Positions 16,620 through 26,065 are shown, counted from the first letter of the stretch. The stretch is DNA of 64,000 nucleotides from Candidatus Gastranaerophilales bacterium HUM_1 (GCA_002103105.1 DAAY01000003.1:633796-697795), one strand, 5' to 3'. A program made the numbers and translations. Notes: a model not told the origin generated them from the letters alone.

Positions 16620-17768
16620 TTAGTTTTCGTAAATCCAACCGTTTGTTAGGTCGATTTTTAATGGTTTTAGCAAAATCATTCTTGCTGTGCCATCTGCTGG
16701 AACTTCAAGTTTTTCGCCTTTGAATGCCCATCTTACGAATTTCATCCACCAATTTCTATCTTTGTAGATTTCAGCAGTACCGTCAAATGCTGTTGTTTGA
16801 TCGTTTTCAGTTGTAATTAATGCGTTTTTCAAAACCAAAACACCATTTCTTACAAAATATTGTCCAGGTCTAACGTCAAGTAATTGCCCATTCAACATTG
16901 CACCTTCTCTAACAAGGATGAATTTTTCTTTTGTTACGTAGTTTTGTGGAACTCTTGCAGTGTACATTGCTCCGCCTTCTGAAGATTGTGAGCTAATGTA
17001 TGTATTTAATTTGATAGGTACAACTGAACCTGCTGGAATTATACCTACGCTACCTTGAACGGTTGCTTCATCAATAACGTATCCTTCGCCTGTTTTCTTT
17101 CTCATTGCTTCTGCAAGTTTAGCGTTTGGATTAAGTTTTGCTTGTTCCATCATATTGTACAAGATTGCTGCAACTTCTGCTCTTGTTGCAGGTCTTGAAG
17201 CTTCTAATTCAGCTTTTTTAGCACTTGGAGCAACTACAACCATTCCTAAAATTTCTGCTTTCCCTGCTGGAATAATAAACCATTCTGGAATAGAGTTAGC
17301 ATCAGCGTATTTTCGAGATAAAACTTCTTTTGCTTTTGCAGGGCTGATTTGTTCTGTTGTTAGTGCATTAACTGCAACTGATAGAGATTCAGCTCTTGAT
17401 ACAGAATCTTCTGGTCTAAATAATTCACCTTTTTTGTCACAAGAAATTAGGTCAAAATATAGTGCTTTTTGAATATCTTGATATGCCCAATAATCTTCAG
17501 TAATATCTGAGAAGTGTACTGGTTGAGCTACTTTTGTGTGTTGTTGACCTAACGCTCTAATTGCCATTGCTGCAAATTCTGCTCTTGTAACGTTTGCATC
17601 TGGTTTGAATGTTCCATCTGGATAGCCAACAATAACACCTTGTTCTGATAACAATTTGATTTGTGGAGCTGCCCAGTAGTCATTAGATACATCAGGGAAT
17701 GCAAATGCTGGTGCTGTCATTAAACATAACACCGCAACTGATAAAATTGATTTTAATAAATTTTTCAT
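16620..17768 (-). CDS. SLH-domain envelope protein
   Basis: The 382-residue protein has a Sec signal peptide (LLKSILSVAVLCLMTAPAFA) and three S-layer homology repeats: FPDVSNDYWAAPQIKLL with GYPDGTFKPDANVTRAEF, then FSDITEDYWAYQDIQKAL with FRPEDSVSRAES, then a degenerate third ending RPATRAEVAAILYNM (~215). The rest is beta-rich with IPAGSVVPIKLNTYISS and VREGAMLNGQLLDV, resembling the IPAG/G-x-L patterns of VirB10-type beta domains. SLH repeats bind cell-wall polymers and so tie the outer layer to peptidoglycan; such proteins are common in Cyanobacteria and relatives. A strong AAGGAGG precedes the ATG and a strong terminator follows, suggesting high expression. Confidence 0.85.
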   Translation of the reverse strand: MKNLLKSILSVAVLCLMTAPAFAFPDVSNDYWAAPQIKLLSEQGVIVGYPDGTFKPDANVTRAEFAAMAIRALGQQHTKVAQPVHFSDITEDYWAYQDIQKALYFDLISCDKKGELFRPEDSVSRAESLSVAVNALTTEQISPAKAKEVLSRKYADANSIPEWFIIPAGKAEILGMVVVAPSAKKAELEASRPATRAEVAAILYNMMEQAKLNPNAKLAEAMRKKTGEGYVIDEATVQGSVGIIPAGSVVPIKLNTYISSQSSEGGAMYTARVPQNYVTKEKFILVREGAMLNGQLLDVRPGQYFVRNGVLVLKNALITTENDQTTAFDGTAEIYKDRNWWMKFVRWAFKGEKLEVPADGTARMILLKPLKIDLTNGWIYEN

Positions 17769-17958
17769 TTTACCTCCTTAACTAATAAACTAGACTTATT
17801 CAATTTAACATGCTAATTATCTTTTTTATAGCTTTTTGTAAAAATCTGTTACAAGGTTAAAAATTGTTTTAGCACTTAAACCTACTCACTTGTGCAATGA
17901 TTTTACTCTTATTTTTTCTGATTATTAAACTGTTGATTATATATTTTAGGATTTGAAA

Positions 17959-20052
17959 ATGCAAAAGAAGAGTTTTACTGTAATTATTTTGTTATTTTGT
18001 TTATTTAGCCAAAATTTTATTGTTTTTGCTTCTGAAAATAAATACCCCGATTATGCTTTTGAATATTTAGGAGAAGATAGGTTTGAAGCCTATAATAGAA
18101 AAATGTTTAATTTTAATTTGGGATTGAATAAATATGTAATTCGCCCAATTCATATTTTGTGGTCATCAATCATGCCAGAATACGGAATGGATAGAATTCA
18201 ATCTGCTACAAATAATATTGAATATCCGATAAGACTTTTGAGCAGTTTAATTCAAAGAGATTTTGAAACTTCTAAGAAAGAAACCATTCGTTTTTTCACA
18301 AATACGATTTTAGGACTGGGAGGAATGTACGACCCAGCTAAAACTTTATTCAAAATTGAACAATCTACTGAAAATATGGAGCAAGCTTTAGCAGGTTGTA
18401 AGATGGATAATGGAAAGTTTTTTGTGTTCCCTCTGTTATCATTCACGAGCTTTAGAGGTTTATTGGGGCGGGTATTGGATACGGCGTTGAATCCAGGTTC
18501 TTATATTGCAACTCCAGTACTTGCAATTGTGAAAGCTGGATTAACTGTAAATAAAACATCTTATATGCAACCAATTATTCAAATGGTTGAATCAAATTAT
18601 GCTGATCCATATGAAATTGCGAAGAAAATCTATGGTTTAGAGGGTTATATAAAATGTAAAAATCTTGATAGGGTTGATATAAAAAAGGAAATGGATTTTG
18701 TTAAATCAAATGATGATAAAAAAGTTGCTCAAAAACCAGTTATTCTGAAACAAAAAACTCCAGTTCAAGTTGCAGAAAAGAACGATAAAATTGTCAAAAC
18801 AGAAGTTACTTCACAAATTTATATGCCATCTTTTTTGAAAGGAGGTGCTAATTTAGATGATTACAGTACTGAAAATTTTAAACTTGATGCGGATATAATT
18901 CTTCCAAATTTTAATCCTCAAACTCCTGTTGTGGATTCTATGCGAACTGCTTTATTTGACCTCCCTGGGGTTGATGAATCTATTTGGAATGAGTTATCTG
19001 TATGGAATAGAAGTTTCAGTCAACGAATAAAAACTTCTTATGTTGGGGTAACTGAAGGTCGTGCAGATTATCGTTTTCGCTATATCTTGCAAAAAGATAA
19101 ATCTTCTCCTTTAGCAATAATTTATCCTTCGATTGGGGAGGGAATTATGTCCAGTCATTCTGTTTTATTGGCTAAATTATTTTATGATGCGGGGTATTCT
19201 GTTGTTATTCAAGGGAGTCATTTTCAGTGGGAATTTGTGAAAAGTATGCCAAAAGATTATCACCCAGGGCTTCCTGCAAAAGATGCAATCGCTCTTCGTT
19301 CTGTTACTTTGAAAATTATAAATAATCTTCAAAAAAGATATTCTTGCGAGTTTGGGGATAAAGTTTTTATTGGTACTTCTTTTGGGGCTTTAACTTCTCT
19401 TTTCTTAGGAGATTTAGAATCAAGGGATAATGTTTTAGGGGATTCTAAGTTTATTTCAATTTGCCCTCCTGTGGATTTGATTTACGCAATGAAACAGATT
19501 GATAAAAATTCGGAGGAGTGGAATAAATCATCAGAAGATTTAAAACAGCGTGTAGCATTGACTGCGGCAAAAGTATTGAAATTGTACCAATCAAACGACG
19601 ATTCAAAAAAAGACATAAATTATCTTCCTTTTACAGATGAAGAGGCAAAATTAATTACGGGTTTTGTTATGCACCAAAAACTTTCAGACTTGATTTTTAC
19701 GATTGAAAATGCTTCTAAATCGGCGAAAACAGGTATTTATCATGTTATTGATAATATGGGGTATCGTGATTATGCTGAAAAATATCTCCTTGGTTCAACT
19801 GATAAGGATAGTGATGATTTGAGTTATGAAGTGAGTTTGTATTCAATTATGGACTATTTAGAACGAGCAAATAATTATAAAATTTATCATTCTCTGAATG
19901 ATTATTTAACGAATACAACTCAGCTTAAAAAATTAAAAGAATATACTGGTGCAAATACTGTTTTAATCGACAATGGTTCGCACTTAGGTTTTTTATATCG
20001 TCAAGAATTTATTGATAATTTGAAGAATACAATTTCAAATTTGAGGGAATAG
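17959..20052 (+). CDS. MlaA-like domain fused to an alpha/beta hydrolase
   Basis: The protein has ~697 residues and a signal peptide. Residues ~25-235 resemble MlaA/VacJ, the outer-membrane donut of retrograde phospholipid transport: DRFEAYNRKMFNFNLGLNKY, then IRFFTNTILGLGGMYDPA. After a charged linker, the C-terminal half (~370-697) has an alpha/beta-hydrolase look, with the nucleophile elbow GTSFGA (Ser ~474) and a late IDNGSHLGF with His ~675. The combination suggests a lipid-handling protein with esterase or lipase activity, but only the domain order is seen. No lipobox Cys is evident. Start ATG 17959 has AGGA eight bases upstream; an in-frame TTG at 17953 is less likely. It is divergent from the SLH gene. 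Confidence 0.75.
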   Translation: MQKKSFTVIILLFCLFSQNFIVFASENKYPDYAFEYLGEDRFEAYNRKMFNFNLGLNKYVIRPIHILWSSIMPEYGMDRIQSATNNIEYPIRLLSSLIQRDFETSKKETIRFFTNTILGLGGMYDPAKTLFKIEQSTENMEQALAGCKMDNGKFFVFPLLSFTSFRGLLGRVLDTALNPGSYIATPVLAIVKAGLTVNKTSYMQPIIQMVESNYADPYEIAKKIYGLEGYIKCKNLDRVDIKKEMDFVKSNDDKKVAQKPVILKQKTPVQVAEKNDKIVKTEVTSQIYMPSFLKGGANLDDYSTENFKLDADIILPNFNPQTPVVDSMRTALFDLPGVDESIWNELSVWNRSFSQRIKTSYVGVTEGRADYRFRYILQKDKSSPLAIIYPSIGEGIMSSHSVLLAKLFYDAGYSVVIQGSHFQWEFVKSMPKDYHPGLPAKDAIALRSVTLKIINNLQKRYSCEFGDKVFIGTSFGALTSLFLGDLESRDNVLGDSKFISICPPVDLIYAMKQIDKNSEEWNKSSEDLKQRVALTAAKVLKLYQSNDDSKKDINYLPFTDEEAKLITGFVMHQKLSDLIFTIENASKSAKTGIYHVIDNMGYRDYAEKYLLGSTDKDSDDLSYEVSLYSIMDYLERANNYKIYHSLNDYLTNTTQLKKLKEYTGANTVLIDNGSHLGFLYRQEFIDNLKNTISNLRE

Positions 20053-20054
20053 CT

Positions 20055-20693
20055 TTAGGTATGTTGTAGTAATGCTAATTTTTTTATAATTAATTTTAAG
20101 TCTTTTTCTTCAATAATAATATTTGCAGCTTCTTTTAGGATTGGTTTTGCACAAAAAGCTACTCGAGTACTGGCATGCTGGAACATACTCAAATCGTTTG
20201 CACCATCACCTATTGCAATAGTATTTTCTGGAGTTATTTTCATTATGTGTTGCAAAGTTTGTAGCATTTCTCCCTTGCTGGTGTTGAACATCATTTCTCC
20301 TCCGACAAGTCCTGTCAAAACTCCGTCTTTTGAATGCAAGGTATTTGAAAAATCTCCATCAAGTCCTAGTATAGAGGCAAAGTAACTTGTGGCGTTTTTG
20401 AACCCTCCAGAAAAACAAACAACAGTATATCCAAGTTTTTTTAACTCAAAGATTGTTTCTTTGGCTCCGTTCATAATAGGTAAATTGTGACAAATTTTGT
20501 TAACTTTATCGACTTCAAGACCTTTCAGAAGGGAAACTCTTTGGGTTAAACTTTCAAAAAAATCTAATTCCCCTCTCATTGCACTATCTGTTATTTTTTT
20601 TATTTTTTCTCGGATTCCTAGTTCCTCTGCGAGAAATTCGATAGTTTCTCCGTCCATCAAAGTTGAATCAAAGTCGAATACTGCTAATTTCAA
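20055..20693 (-). CDS. serB: Phosphoserine phosphatase (HAD superfamily)
   Basis: The 212-residue protein has HAD motif I DFDSTLMDGE, motif II CFSGGF, a Lys region and motif III AIGDGANDLSMF. It matches SerB, which releases phosphate from O-phosphoserine as the last step of serine synthesis. The start is TTG at 20693, supported by AAGGAG seven bases upstream. Its position after serA and a class V aminotransferase gives the pathway order in one block, although a hairpin (20723-20769) lies between serA and serB. The N-terminal ACT-like domain of E. coli SerB is absent, as in many bacteria. Confidence 0.9.
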   Translation of the reverse strand: MKLAVFDFDSTLMDGETIEFLAEELGIREKIKKITDSAMRGELDFFESLTQRVSLLKGLEVDKVNKICHNLPIMNGAKETIFELKKLGYTVVCFSGGFKNATSYFASILGLDGDFSNTLHSKDGVLTGLVGGEMMFNTSKGEMLQTLQHIMKITPENTIAIGDGANDLSMFQHASTRVAFCAKPILKEAANIIIEEKDLKLIIKKLALLQHT

Positions 20694-20722
20694 ATTATTT
20701 GCTCCTTTTTAATTATGTTTAA

Positions 20723-20769
20723 TATCTCACTCTCCCCCTCTTCTGTAAAAGTAGAGAGGGAGTGAGATA
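20723..20769. repeat. Stem-loop between serA and serB
   Basis: TATCTCACTC pairs with GAGTGAGATA, and an inner CCTCT pairs with AGAGG, around a short loop. There is no U-run on the minus strand, so partial attenuation or mRNA stabilisation is more likely than full termination. Its CT/GA-rich arms recall the window's other interspersed palindromes. Confidence 0.6.
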
Positions 20770-20780
20770 AAAGTGTTTGT

Positions 20781-22379
20781 TTATTCTTCAGCGTTAAGGC
20801 TGACATATTTAGGATTATGTACTCCATCTATTTTTTCGATTTCTGAAAGTACGTCATTTTGAACTTCTGTTCCTGTATTGATAACCATTATTGATTCTGT
20901 TTCGTGTTTGTCATTTTTTTGAACAACGTTCATTGAACCAATGTTGATATTGTTTTCACCAATCACTTGTGCAACTTTTGCAATCATAGACGGTTTATTA
21001 ACGTGAGGAACTATAAGCATATGTCGTTGTGGACGAATACTTGTTTCATAATCATTTATTTTAACAATTCTTGGAATATCTTTTGCAACTAATGCTCCAG
21101 ATACAGTTGTTGTTTCTTTGTTTGTAACAAGTTTTATTGTGATAAGTCCTGCAAAATTACACTTTACATTTGACCTTGTTGAAATAATGTCAATTCCTCT
21201 TTTCTTTGCTAAAATAGGAGCGTTTACATAATTCACTCCTACAAGGATTGATGATAAAGCCCCTTTCAATACTGCAACTTCAAGAGGTTGAATATCGAGA
21301 TTTGCTAAATCTCCTTGTGCTGTAATTTCAATTGATTTTATTGTACCTTCAGTAATTTGCATTGCAAGTTGTCCAGAATTTTCTGCAATTTGCATATAAT
21401 CTTTTACTGGTTCAAGTTTGTCTGGACGTAGAGATGGAATGTTTACAGCTGAAGAAGCTGAACCCCCAGATAGAACTTGTTTAATTTGTTCTGCAACATC
21501 AATTGCTACATTCATTTGGGCTTCTTTTGTACTTGCTCCAAGGTGAGGAGTTAGTACGATGTTTCCCTTGCAATGAATAAGTGGACATTCTGTAATATTT
21601 GGTTCTTTTTCATAAACGTCAATTGCTGCGGATGCAACTTGTCCATTTTCTATTGCATCTTTCAAATCCGCTTCGTTAATAATTCCACCTCTTGCACAGT
21701 TAACAAGTCTAACTCCTTGTTTCATTTTTGCAATAGTGTCTTTATTTATAAGGTTTACTGTTTCTTTAGTTTTTGGAACGTGAACCGTAATATAATCGCA
21801 TCGTCCCCAGAAATCATCAAGATTTTCGACATACTCTCCACCCATTTTTTCAACAATTTCTTTTGATGTGTATGGGTCAAAAACTACAATTTTCATCCCA
21901 AATGCAAGTGCAACTTCTGCAACATGAGAACCAATTTTTCCTAGACCAATAATACCAAGAGTTTTTTTGTACAATTCGCAACCTGTGAATTTACTTCTGT
22001 CCCATTTCCCTTCTTTGGTAGATGTTGCCGCTGGAACAATATTTCTTGACATCGCTAACATTAAAGCTACGGTGTGTTCTGCGGCTGCCATTGTATTACC
22101 ATCTGGAGAGTTAACTACGATGATACCTTTTTGAGTTGCTGCTTCAACATCAATGTTGTCAACTCCAACTCCTGCTCTGCCGATTATTTTTAAATTTGTT
22201 CCTGCTTCAATAATTTTTGCTGTTACTTTGGTTTGACTTCTTACCATCATTGCATCGTATTGAGGAATAATTTTTATGAGTTCCTCTTCTGTCATTGTTG
22301 GTAAAAAATCTACTTGTGCGGTTTGTTCTATAATTCTACCCGCTGTTTCATTTATTTTATCTGTTACTAAAACTTTCAT
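20781..22379 (-). CDS. serA: D-3-phosphoglycerate dehydrogenase, long ACT form
   Basis: The 532-residue enzyme has the NAD-binding motif GLGKIGSHVAEVA near residue 147, the catalytic Arg region VRLVNCARGGIINE, Glu in YEKEP and the active-site His in LTPHLGAS. It is followed by an intervening allosteric-substrate-binding domain and a C-terminal ACT domain (HVNKPSMIAKVAQVIGENNINIGSM in part: PSMIAKVAQVIGEN). It oxidises 3-phosphoglycerate to 3-phosphohydroxypyruvate, the first step of serine synthesis, and the ACT domain likely senses serine. It starts 15 bases after the aminotransferase stop in a leftward operon. Confidence 0.95.
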   Translation of the reverse strand: MKVLVTDKINETAGRIIEQTAQVDFLPTMTEEELIKIIPQYDAMMVRSQTKVTAKIIEAGTNLKIIGRAGVGVDNIDVEAATQKGIIVVNSPDGNTMAAAEHTVALMLAMSRNIVPAATSTKEGKWDRSKFTGCELYKKTLGIIGLGKIGSHVAEVALAFGMKIVVFDPYTSKEIVEKMGGEYVENLDDFWGRCDYITVHVPKTKETVNLINKDTIAKMKQGVRLVNCARGGIINEADLKDAIENGQVASAAIDVYEKEPNITECPLIHCKGNIVLTPHLGASTKEAQMNVAIDVAEQIKQVLSGGSASSAVNIPSLRPDKLEPVKDYMQIAENSGQLAMQITEGTIKSIEITAQGDLANLDIQPLEVAVLKGALSSILVGVNYVNAPILAKKRGIDIISTRSNVKCNFAGLITIKLVTNKETTTVSGALVAKDIPRIVKINDYETSIRPQRHMLIVPHVNKPSMIAKVAQVIGENNINIGSMNVVQKNDKHETESIMVINTGTEVQNDVLSEIEKIDGVHNPKYVSLNAEE

Positions 22380-22394
22380 TTATTCAATCTTCCT

Positions 22395-23546
22395 TTATTT
22401 CCTTAGCTCTTCAATAAGTGTTTGAACTCCTTTTCCAAGTTCAAATTTGTGTCCTAGTTTTTTCAAAACTGCTTCTAATGCTCCTACGGATGCGATTAAA
22501 TCTCTTTCGCATACAAAGCCTAGAGTTCCTATTCTGAAAATTTTGTCTTTAAGTTGATTTTGACCATTTGCAACTACAATATCAAAATCTTCTTTCAAAT
22601 ATTTTCTGATATCAGGTACGGAAACTCCTTCTGGTGGAAGAATAGAAGTTATTGAATAACTTGCATTTTCGTCATTTTTAACCAATAAATCTAAGTTTAT
22701 TGCTCTTAAGGCTTTTCTTAAAGCAAGTGCGTATTTTTTGTGACGAGCATTTACGTTTTCAATTCCTTCATCTTTAATCATTCTTAGAGCGGTGTTTAGA
22801 CCTGTAATAAGGTTAACTGCTGGTGTGAAAGGAGTTGAATTTGCACGGGTAGATTTTCTGTATGCTCCCCAATCGAAATAAAAACTTGGGTACTTGCATT
22901 CTTCGTAAACTTTCCATGCCCTTTCGTTTGCCGTAAGAAAAGCTAATCCTGGTGGAACCATAAATCCTTTTTGAGAACCAGAAACGAGAACATCTATGCC
23001 CCATTCATCTGGTTTGCAAGGCATAGCACATACACTTGTAACTCCATCAACAACAGATAATGCTCCGTGTTCTCTAATAATAGAACATAACGTTTTTATG
23101 TCATTTGCAGCTCCCGTAGAGGTTTCACTGTGTGTTAGGGTGACAAGTTTAATTTCCTTGTTAACATCTTCTGCCAGTTTTGCTCTTAATTCTTCTGGGT
23201 CTATAATTTGACCTGCTTCAACTTCGATTTTTTCTACGATTGCTCCTCTAGATTGTGCAATTTTTGCCCAGCGATTTCCAAAGTTTCCAATAACTAAGCA
23301 TAAAACTTTGTCTCCTTGGTTTATTAGATTTTCTAGTGCTGCACACATTGCACCAGTTCCGCTTGCAGTATAAATAAATACGTCATTTTGTGTTTGGAAT
23401 ACGTATTTTAAATTTGCATATACTTCTTCTAAGATGGAGGAGAATTCGGAGCTCCTATGACCTATTGGATGTCTTGCAATGTCTAGCATTACAGACTCTG
23501 GTACAGGTGTAGGACCTGGAATCATTAAAAAAGTTTTGTCTTTCAT
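22395..23546 (-). CDS. Class V aminotransferase (serine/alanine-glyoxylate type)
   Basis: The 383-residue PLP enzyme begins FLMIPGPTPVPESV and has GHRSSEFSSIL, the phosphate-anchoring TASGTGAMCAALEN, THSETSTGAAND, the PLP Asp in VDGVTSV and the Schiff-base Lys in SGSQKGFMVPPG. This pattern is that of the alanine-glyoxylate/serine-pyruvate aminotransferase group, also called the soluble hydrogenase 42-kDa subunit in Cyanobacteria. Placement directly before serA implies it does the phosphoserine aminotransferase step, as known for some organisms lacking classical SerC. A very strong AAAGGAGG lies before the start. Confidence 0.88.
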   Translation of the reverse strand: MKDKTFLMIPGPTPVPESVMLDIARHPIGHRSSEFSSILEEVYANLKYVFQTQNDVFIYTASGTGAMCAALENLINQGDKVLCLVIGNFGNRWAKIAQSRGAIVEKIEVEAGQIIDPEELRAKLAEDVNKEIKLVTLTHSETSTGAANDIKTLCSIIREHGALSVVDGVTSVCAMPCKPDEWGIDVLVSGSQKGFMVPPGLAFLTANERAWKVYEECKYPSFYFDWGAYRKSTRANSTPFTPAVNLITGLNTALRMIKDEGIENVNARHKKYALALRKALRAINLDLLVKNDENASYSITSILPPEGVSVPDIRKYLKEDFDIVVANGQNQLKDKIFRIGTLGFVCERDLIASVGALEAVLKKLGHKFELGKGVQTLIEELRK

Positions 23547-23651
23547 TCATTTCCTCCTTTTATTATTTAACATGCTTTCATGCTCTCCTCTGGCATGAAA
23601 TTTTTTCTTTTTTTAAGTATATGTATTTTGAATAATAAATACTTCTTTATT

Positions 23652-23684
23652 AAAAAAGACCCCCAGCCATTCTGAGGGTCTTTT
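23652..23684 (-). terminator. Intrinsic terminator after rpmE
   Basis: Read leftward, AAAAGACCC pairs with GGGTCTTTT, extended inward by CTC/CAG pairing, and is followed by a T-rich tract. It lies 28 bases past the rpmE stop. Confidence 0.85.
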
Positions 23685-23711
23685 CTAAATCTCTTTTCTT
23701 TGTGACAACGA

Positions 23712-23915
23712 TTAGTTTTTCTTTCCGTATCTTTTGTTGAATCTTTCAACTCTACCTTCTGAGTCAAGAATTTTTTGTTGTCCAGTATAGAATGGGTGGC
23801 AATTGTTACAAATTTCAACTGTTAAACCTTCTACTACCGAGCCTGTTTCGATTTCGTTTCCACAAACACATTTGATTGTTGTTTTCTTATAATCTGGATG
23901 GATTCCGTTTTTCAT
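23712..23915 (-). CDS. rpmE: 50S ribosomal protein L31 (zinc-binding type)
   Basis: The 67-residue protein begins MKNGIHPDYKKTTIKCVCG and has EICNNCHPFYTGQQK. The four Cys residues (CVC near 16-18 and CNNC near 36-39) mark the C+ zinc-binding form of L31, which sits at the central protuberance of the large subunit. It is transcribed alone with a good binding site (GAGGT) and is followed by a strong terminator. Confidence 0.97.
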   Translation of the reverse strand: MKNGIHPDYKKTTIKCVCGNEIETGSVVEGLTVEICNNCHPFYTGQQKILDSEGRVERFNKRYGKKN

Positions 23916-24027
23916 TATTACCTCTTTCCTTCAAGATTCCAAACTTGAATATTTATTTACATATCGACTATTGAAATTCTATAACACTAAATATCTAAAA
24001 TCAAGCTCTTTTTACAAATGTTTACTC

Positions 24028-24369
24028 CTACCATTTTTTGAAGATAAAAAATACCGCTAAAATGATGAAGCAAAAACCTACTAGGTAATTCCATTTAAAT
24101 TGTTCTTTTAAATAAAATACAGAGAAGAAACTAAAAACAATAAGGGTAATTACTTCTTGGATTGTTTTTAATTGGGCAGCATTATAAATTCCGTAACCAA
24201 TTCTATTGGCGGGAACTTGAAAACAATATTCAAATAATGCGATACCCCAGCTTGCTAAAATTACTATCCAAAGAGCTGATGAACGAAATTTTAAATGACC
24301 ATACCATGCGAAAGTCATAAAAATATTAGAAATAAGTAGTAAAATTATAGGTGAAATTGCTCTAATCAT
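24028..24369 (-). CDS. DUF486-family small membrane protein
   Basis: The 113-residue protein has four hydrophobic segments and matches DUF486: FMTFAWYGHLKF, ILASWGIALFEYCFQVPANRIGY and QLKTIQEVITLIVFS. The family is distantly related to small drug/metabolite transporters and its substrate is unknown. It stands alone between rpmE and a tRNA cluster. Confidence 0.85.
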   Translation of the reverse strand: MIRAISPIILLLISNIFMTFAWYGHLKFRSSALWIVILASWGIALFEYCFQVPANRIGYGIYNAAQLKTIQEVITLIVFSFFSVFYLKEQFKWNYLVGFCFIILAVFFIFKKW

Positions 24370-24478
24370 TAGTCTAAAATCCTTTTGTTATCTATTTTCT
24401 GTCGATTTTTATTATAACTCAAAATAAACTGCTTGACAGTAAAAATTTTTTTGCATATAATAGTTCACATAAGCACTT

Positions 24479-24551
24479 GCCGGTATAGCTCAATTGGCAG
24501 AGCAACGGTTTTGTAAACCGTAGGTTGTAGGTTCGAGTCCCATTACCGGCT
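24479..24551 (+). tRNA. tRNA-Thr (UGU)
   Basis: A full cloverleaf is readable: acceptor GCCGGTA/TACCGGC, D arm GCTCAATTGGCAGAGC, anticodon stem ACGGT/ACCGT with loop TTTGTAA (anticodon TGT), and T arm with GGTTCGAGTCCC. The discriminator is T and CCA is not encoded. Confidence 0.95.
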
Positions 24552-24663
24552 TTTTTACTGAAAAAAGAGCGTATGCAAGTCTTGGAAAAGTAAAACGGAC
24601 TTTGTAAAAAGAAAGTTAAACCGAAAGGTGCTTGCCAATGACTCTCAGTAAAAAAAAACTCAA

Positions 24664-24735
<72 letters not shown>

Positions 24736-24775
24736 AATTTAAAAGCCCAAGGCAAGCAAAATGAAAATTAAATAT

Positions 24776-24858
<83 letters not shown>

Positions 24859-24865
24859 AACTTTT

Positions 24866-24893
24866 AATCCCTCTTTAGCCAGAGGGATTTTTT
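24866..24893 (+). terminator. Intrinsic terminator of the tRNA cluster
   Basis: AATCCCTCT pairs with AGAGGGATT around a 6-base loop and is followed by a run of T. It comes eight bases after tRNA-Tyr. Confidence 0.9.
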
Positions 24894-24903
24894 AATGCTA
24901 ACT

Positions 24904-25554
24904 TTATTCTTTTGTTGCGAGGTTTATACACTTTCCTTCAGGGGTATTTTTGAAAAGGTTTTGTAATATCTTTTTTACATCTAGTTTATCAAGAGAGTTT
25001 TCTGTCGGATTTTCTATTATTTTTCTTAAATTGAATCCCATATCGGCTTCTCCAATTTTTGTCACGTTCTGAATTGGTATATCCCCTTCATTTATATATT
25101 CAATTGCGTTTTTCTTTCTTGTGTAATGTTTTTGATTTGTAGCAAAATCCCCGTAGATATTGTGTGTTTCACTATCTGTAAGTTGGTTTCTGCATTTTAA
25201 TTTTCTTTGACTAAGTGTTCTTGTTGGAATTTTTAATACAACTATGTTTGAATCATCTTTGGCAGCTTGCATAATCAAACCTCTTGCAAATGTAAATAAT
25301 TTACCCATCCATTCAATGCCCATTGTTGTCCAACGTTTGGAAAAGTTATTTAAATCAAACATGAAAACTCCGCTCAAGTGGCTACTTGAATTTAAGTCGT
25401 GATGACCTTTAATATATCCATCTTTGAGCATTTGCTGGTAGTTGTTTTCTGTTGTGACGTGGTACAAATATCTAGGAAGGTTTCTTCTTCCTAGTTGAGT
25501 TCCAGTAGCTTGACAATTTGTTAAATCATTTGCAATTTTTGTTATATTTACCAT
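24904..25554 (-). CDS. Putative ADP-ribosyltransferase-fold protein (H-Y-E type)
   Basis: The 216-residue protein shows a pattern like DarT/pertussis-type or Tpt1-like ART folds: LPRYLYHVTTENNYQQMLKDGYIKG (in part: YLYHVTTENNY) with His32 at the expected NAD-binding place, a following SGVFMFD strand, and a late AIEYINEGDIPIQNV with Glu152 in the position of the catalytic Glu. There is no signal peptide or membrane segment. The assignment is by motif reading only and needs a profile search. It may act as a toxin, an RNA 2'-phosphotransferase-like enzyme or an effector. AGGTG precedes the ATG. It is next to a tRNA cluster, a common site for acquired genes. Confidence 0.5.
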   Translation of the reverse strand: MVNITKIANDLTNCQATGTQLGRRNLPRYLYHVTTENNYQQMLKDGYIKGHHDLNSSSHLSGVFMFDLNNFSKRWTTMGIEWMGKLFTFARGLIMQAAKDDSNIVVLKIPTRTLSQRKLKCRNQLTDSETHNIYGDFATNQKHYTRKKNAIEYINEGDIPIQNVTKIGEADMGFNLRKIIENPTENSLDKLDVKKILQNLFKNTPEGKCINLATKE

Positions 25555-25615
25555 ATTTCACCTGTATATTAATAAACAATTTTAGCTGGCGAAAATTGCG
25601 TAGTGTAAATAAATG

Positions 25616-26065
25616 TTACTCTTCATAATAGGCTTGGTCTTGCTGAACTGTTTCAATTTTAGAGTTTTCTTGTTGGTAAGATTTGTGGTTTGGGTTATGG
25701 ATAGTACTTCCTAAAAAAAATGCGAAGAAATAAACACATAAAGAAAAAATAACAGGGCTAAGTGCTCCTAAATATAACAGTGAAACTTGTTTTTTATTTA
25801 TTTTAAAATTTGTAGGGGTTAATAATTTTATAAATGCTCCTATTGCATAAATAATTCCAGAAACAACAAGAGAAATAAGTATTGATACAAGTCCCCAAAC
25901 GAATACTGTTACGACTCGTAATCCGTTATCTCCAAAATTCATCCCCTCGTCAAAGAGTTTCCATGCTGTATATATTGCAATAAGTGTATTTACAATCGGA
26001 ATGATAATAAAAGCGATGTTTTTAATTTTTATTTTTTCGTTGTTTTCCATTGAACTTTTTTGCAT
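25616..26065 (-). CDS. Small four-helix membrane protein
   Basis: The protein has about 149 residues and three or four membrane segments (FIIIPIVNTLIAIYTAWKLF, VVTVFVWGLVSILISLVVSGIIY in part, YLGALSPVIFSLCVYFFAFFL in part) and a polar Gln/Glu-rich tail. I recognise no family. The start is uncertain: ATG 26065 follows a TATAAT by about 14 bases; 26050 and 26137 are alternatives and none has a good binding site. Confidence 0.55.
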   Translation of the reverse strand: MQKSSMENNEKIKIKNIAFIIIPIVNTLIAIYTAWKLFDEGMNFGDNGLRVVTVFVWGLVSILISLVVSGIIYAIGAFIKLLTPTNFKINKKQVSLLYLGALSPVIFSLCVYFFAFFLGSTIHNPNHKSYQQENSKIETVQQDQAYYEE

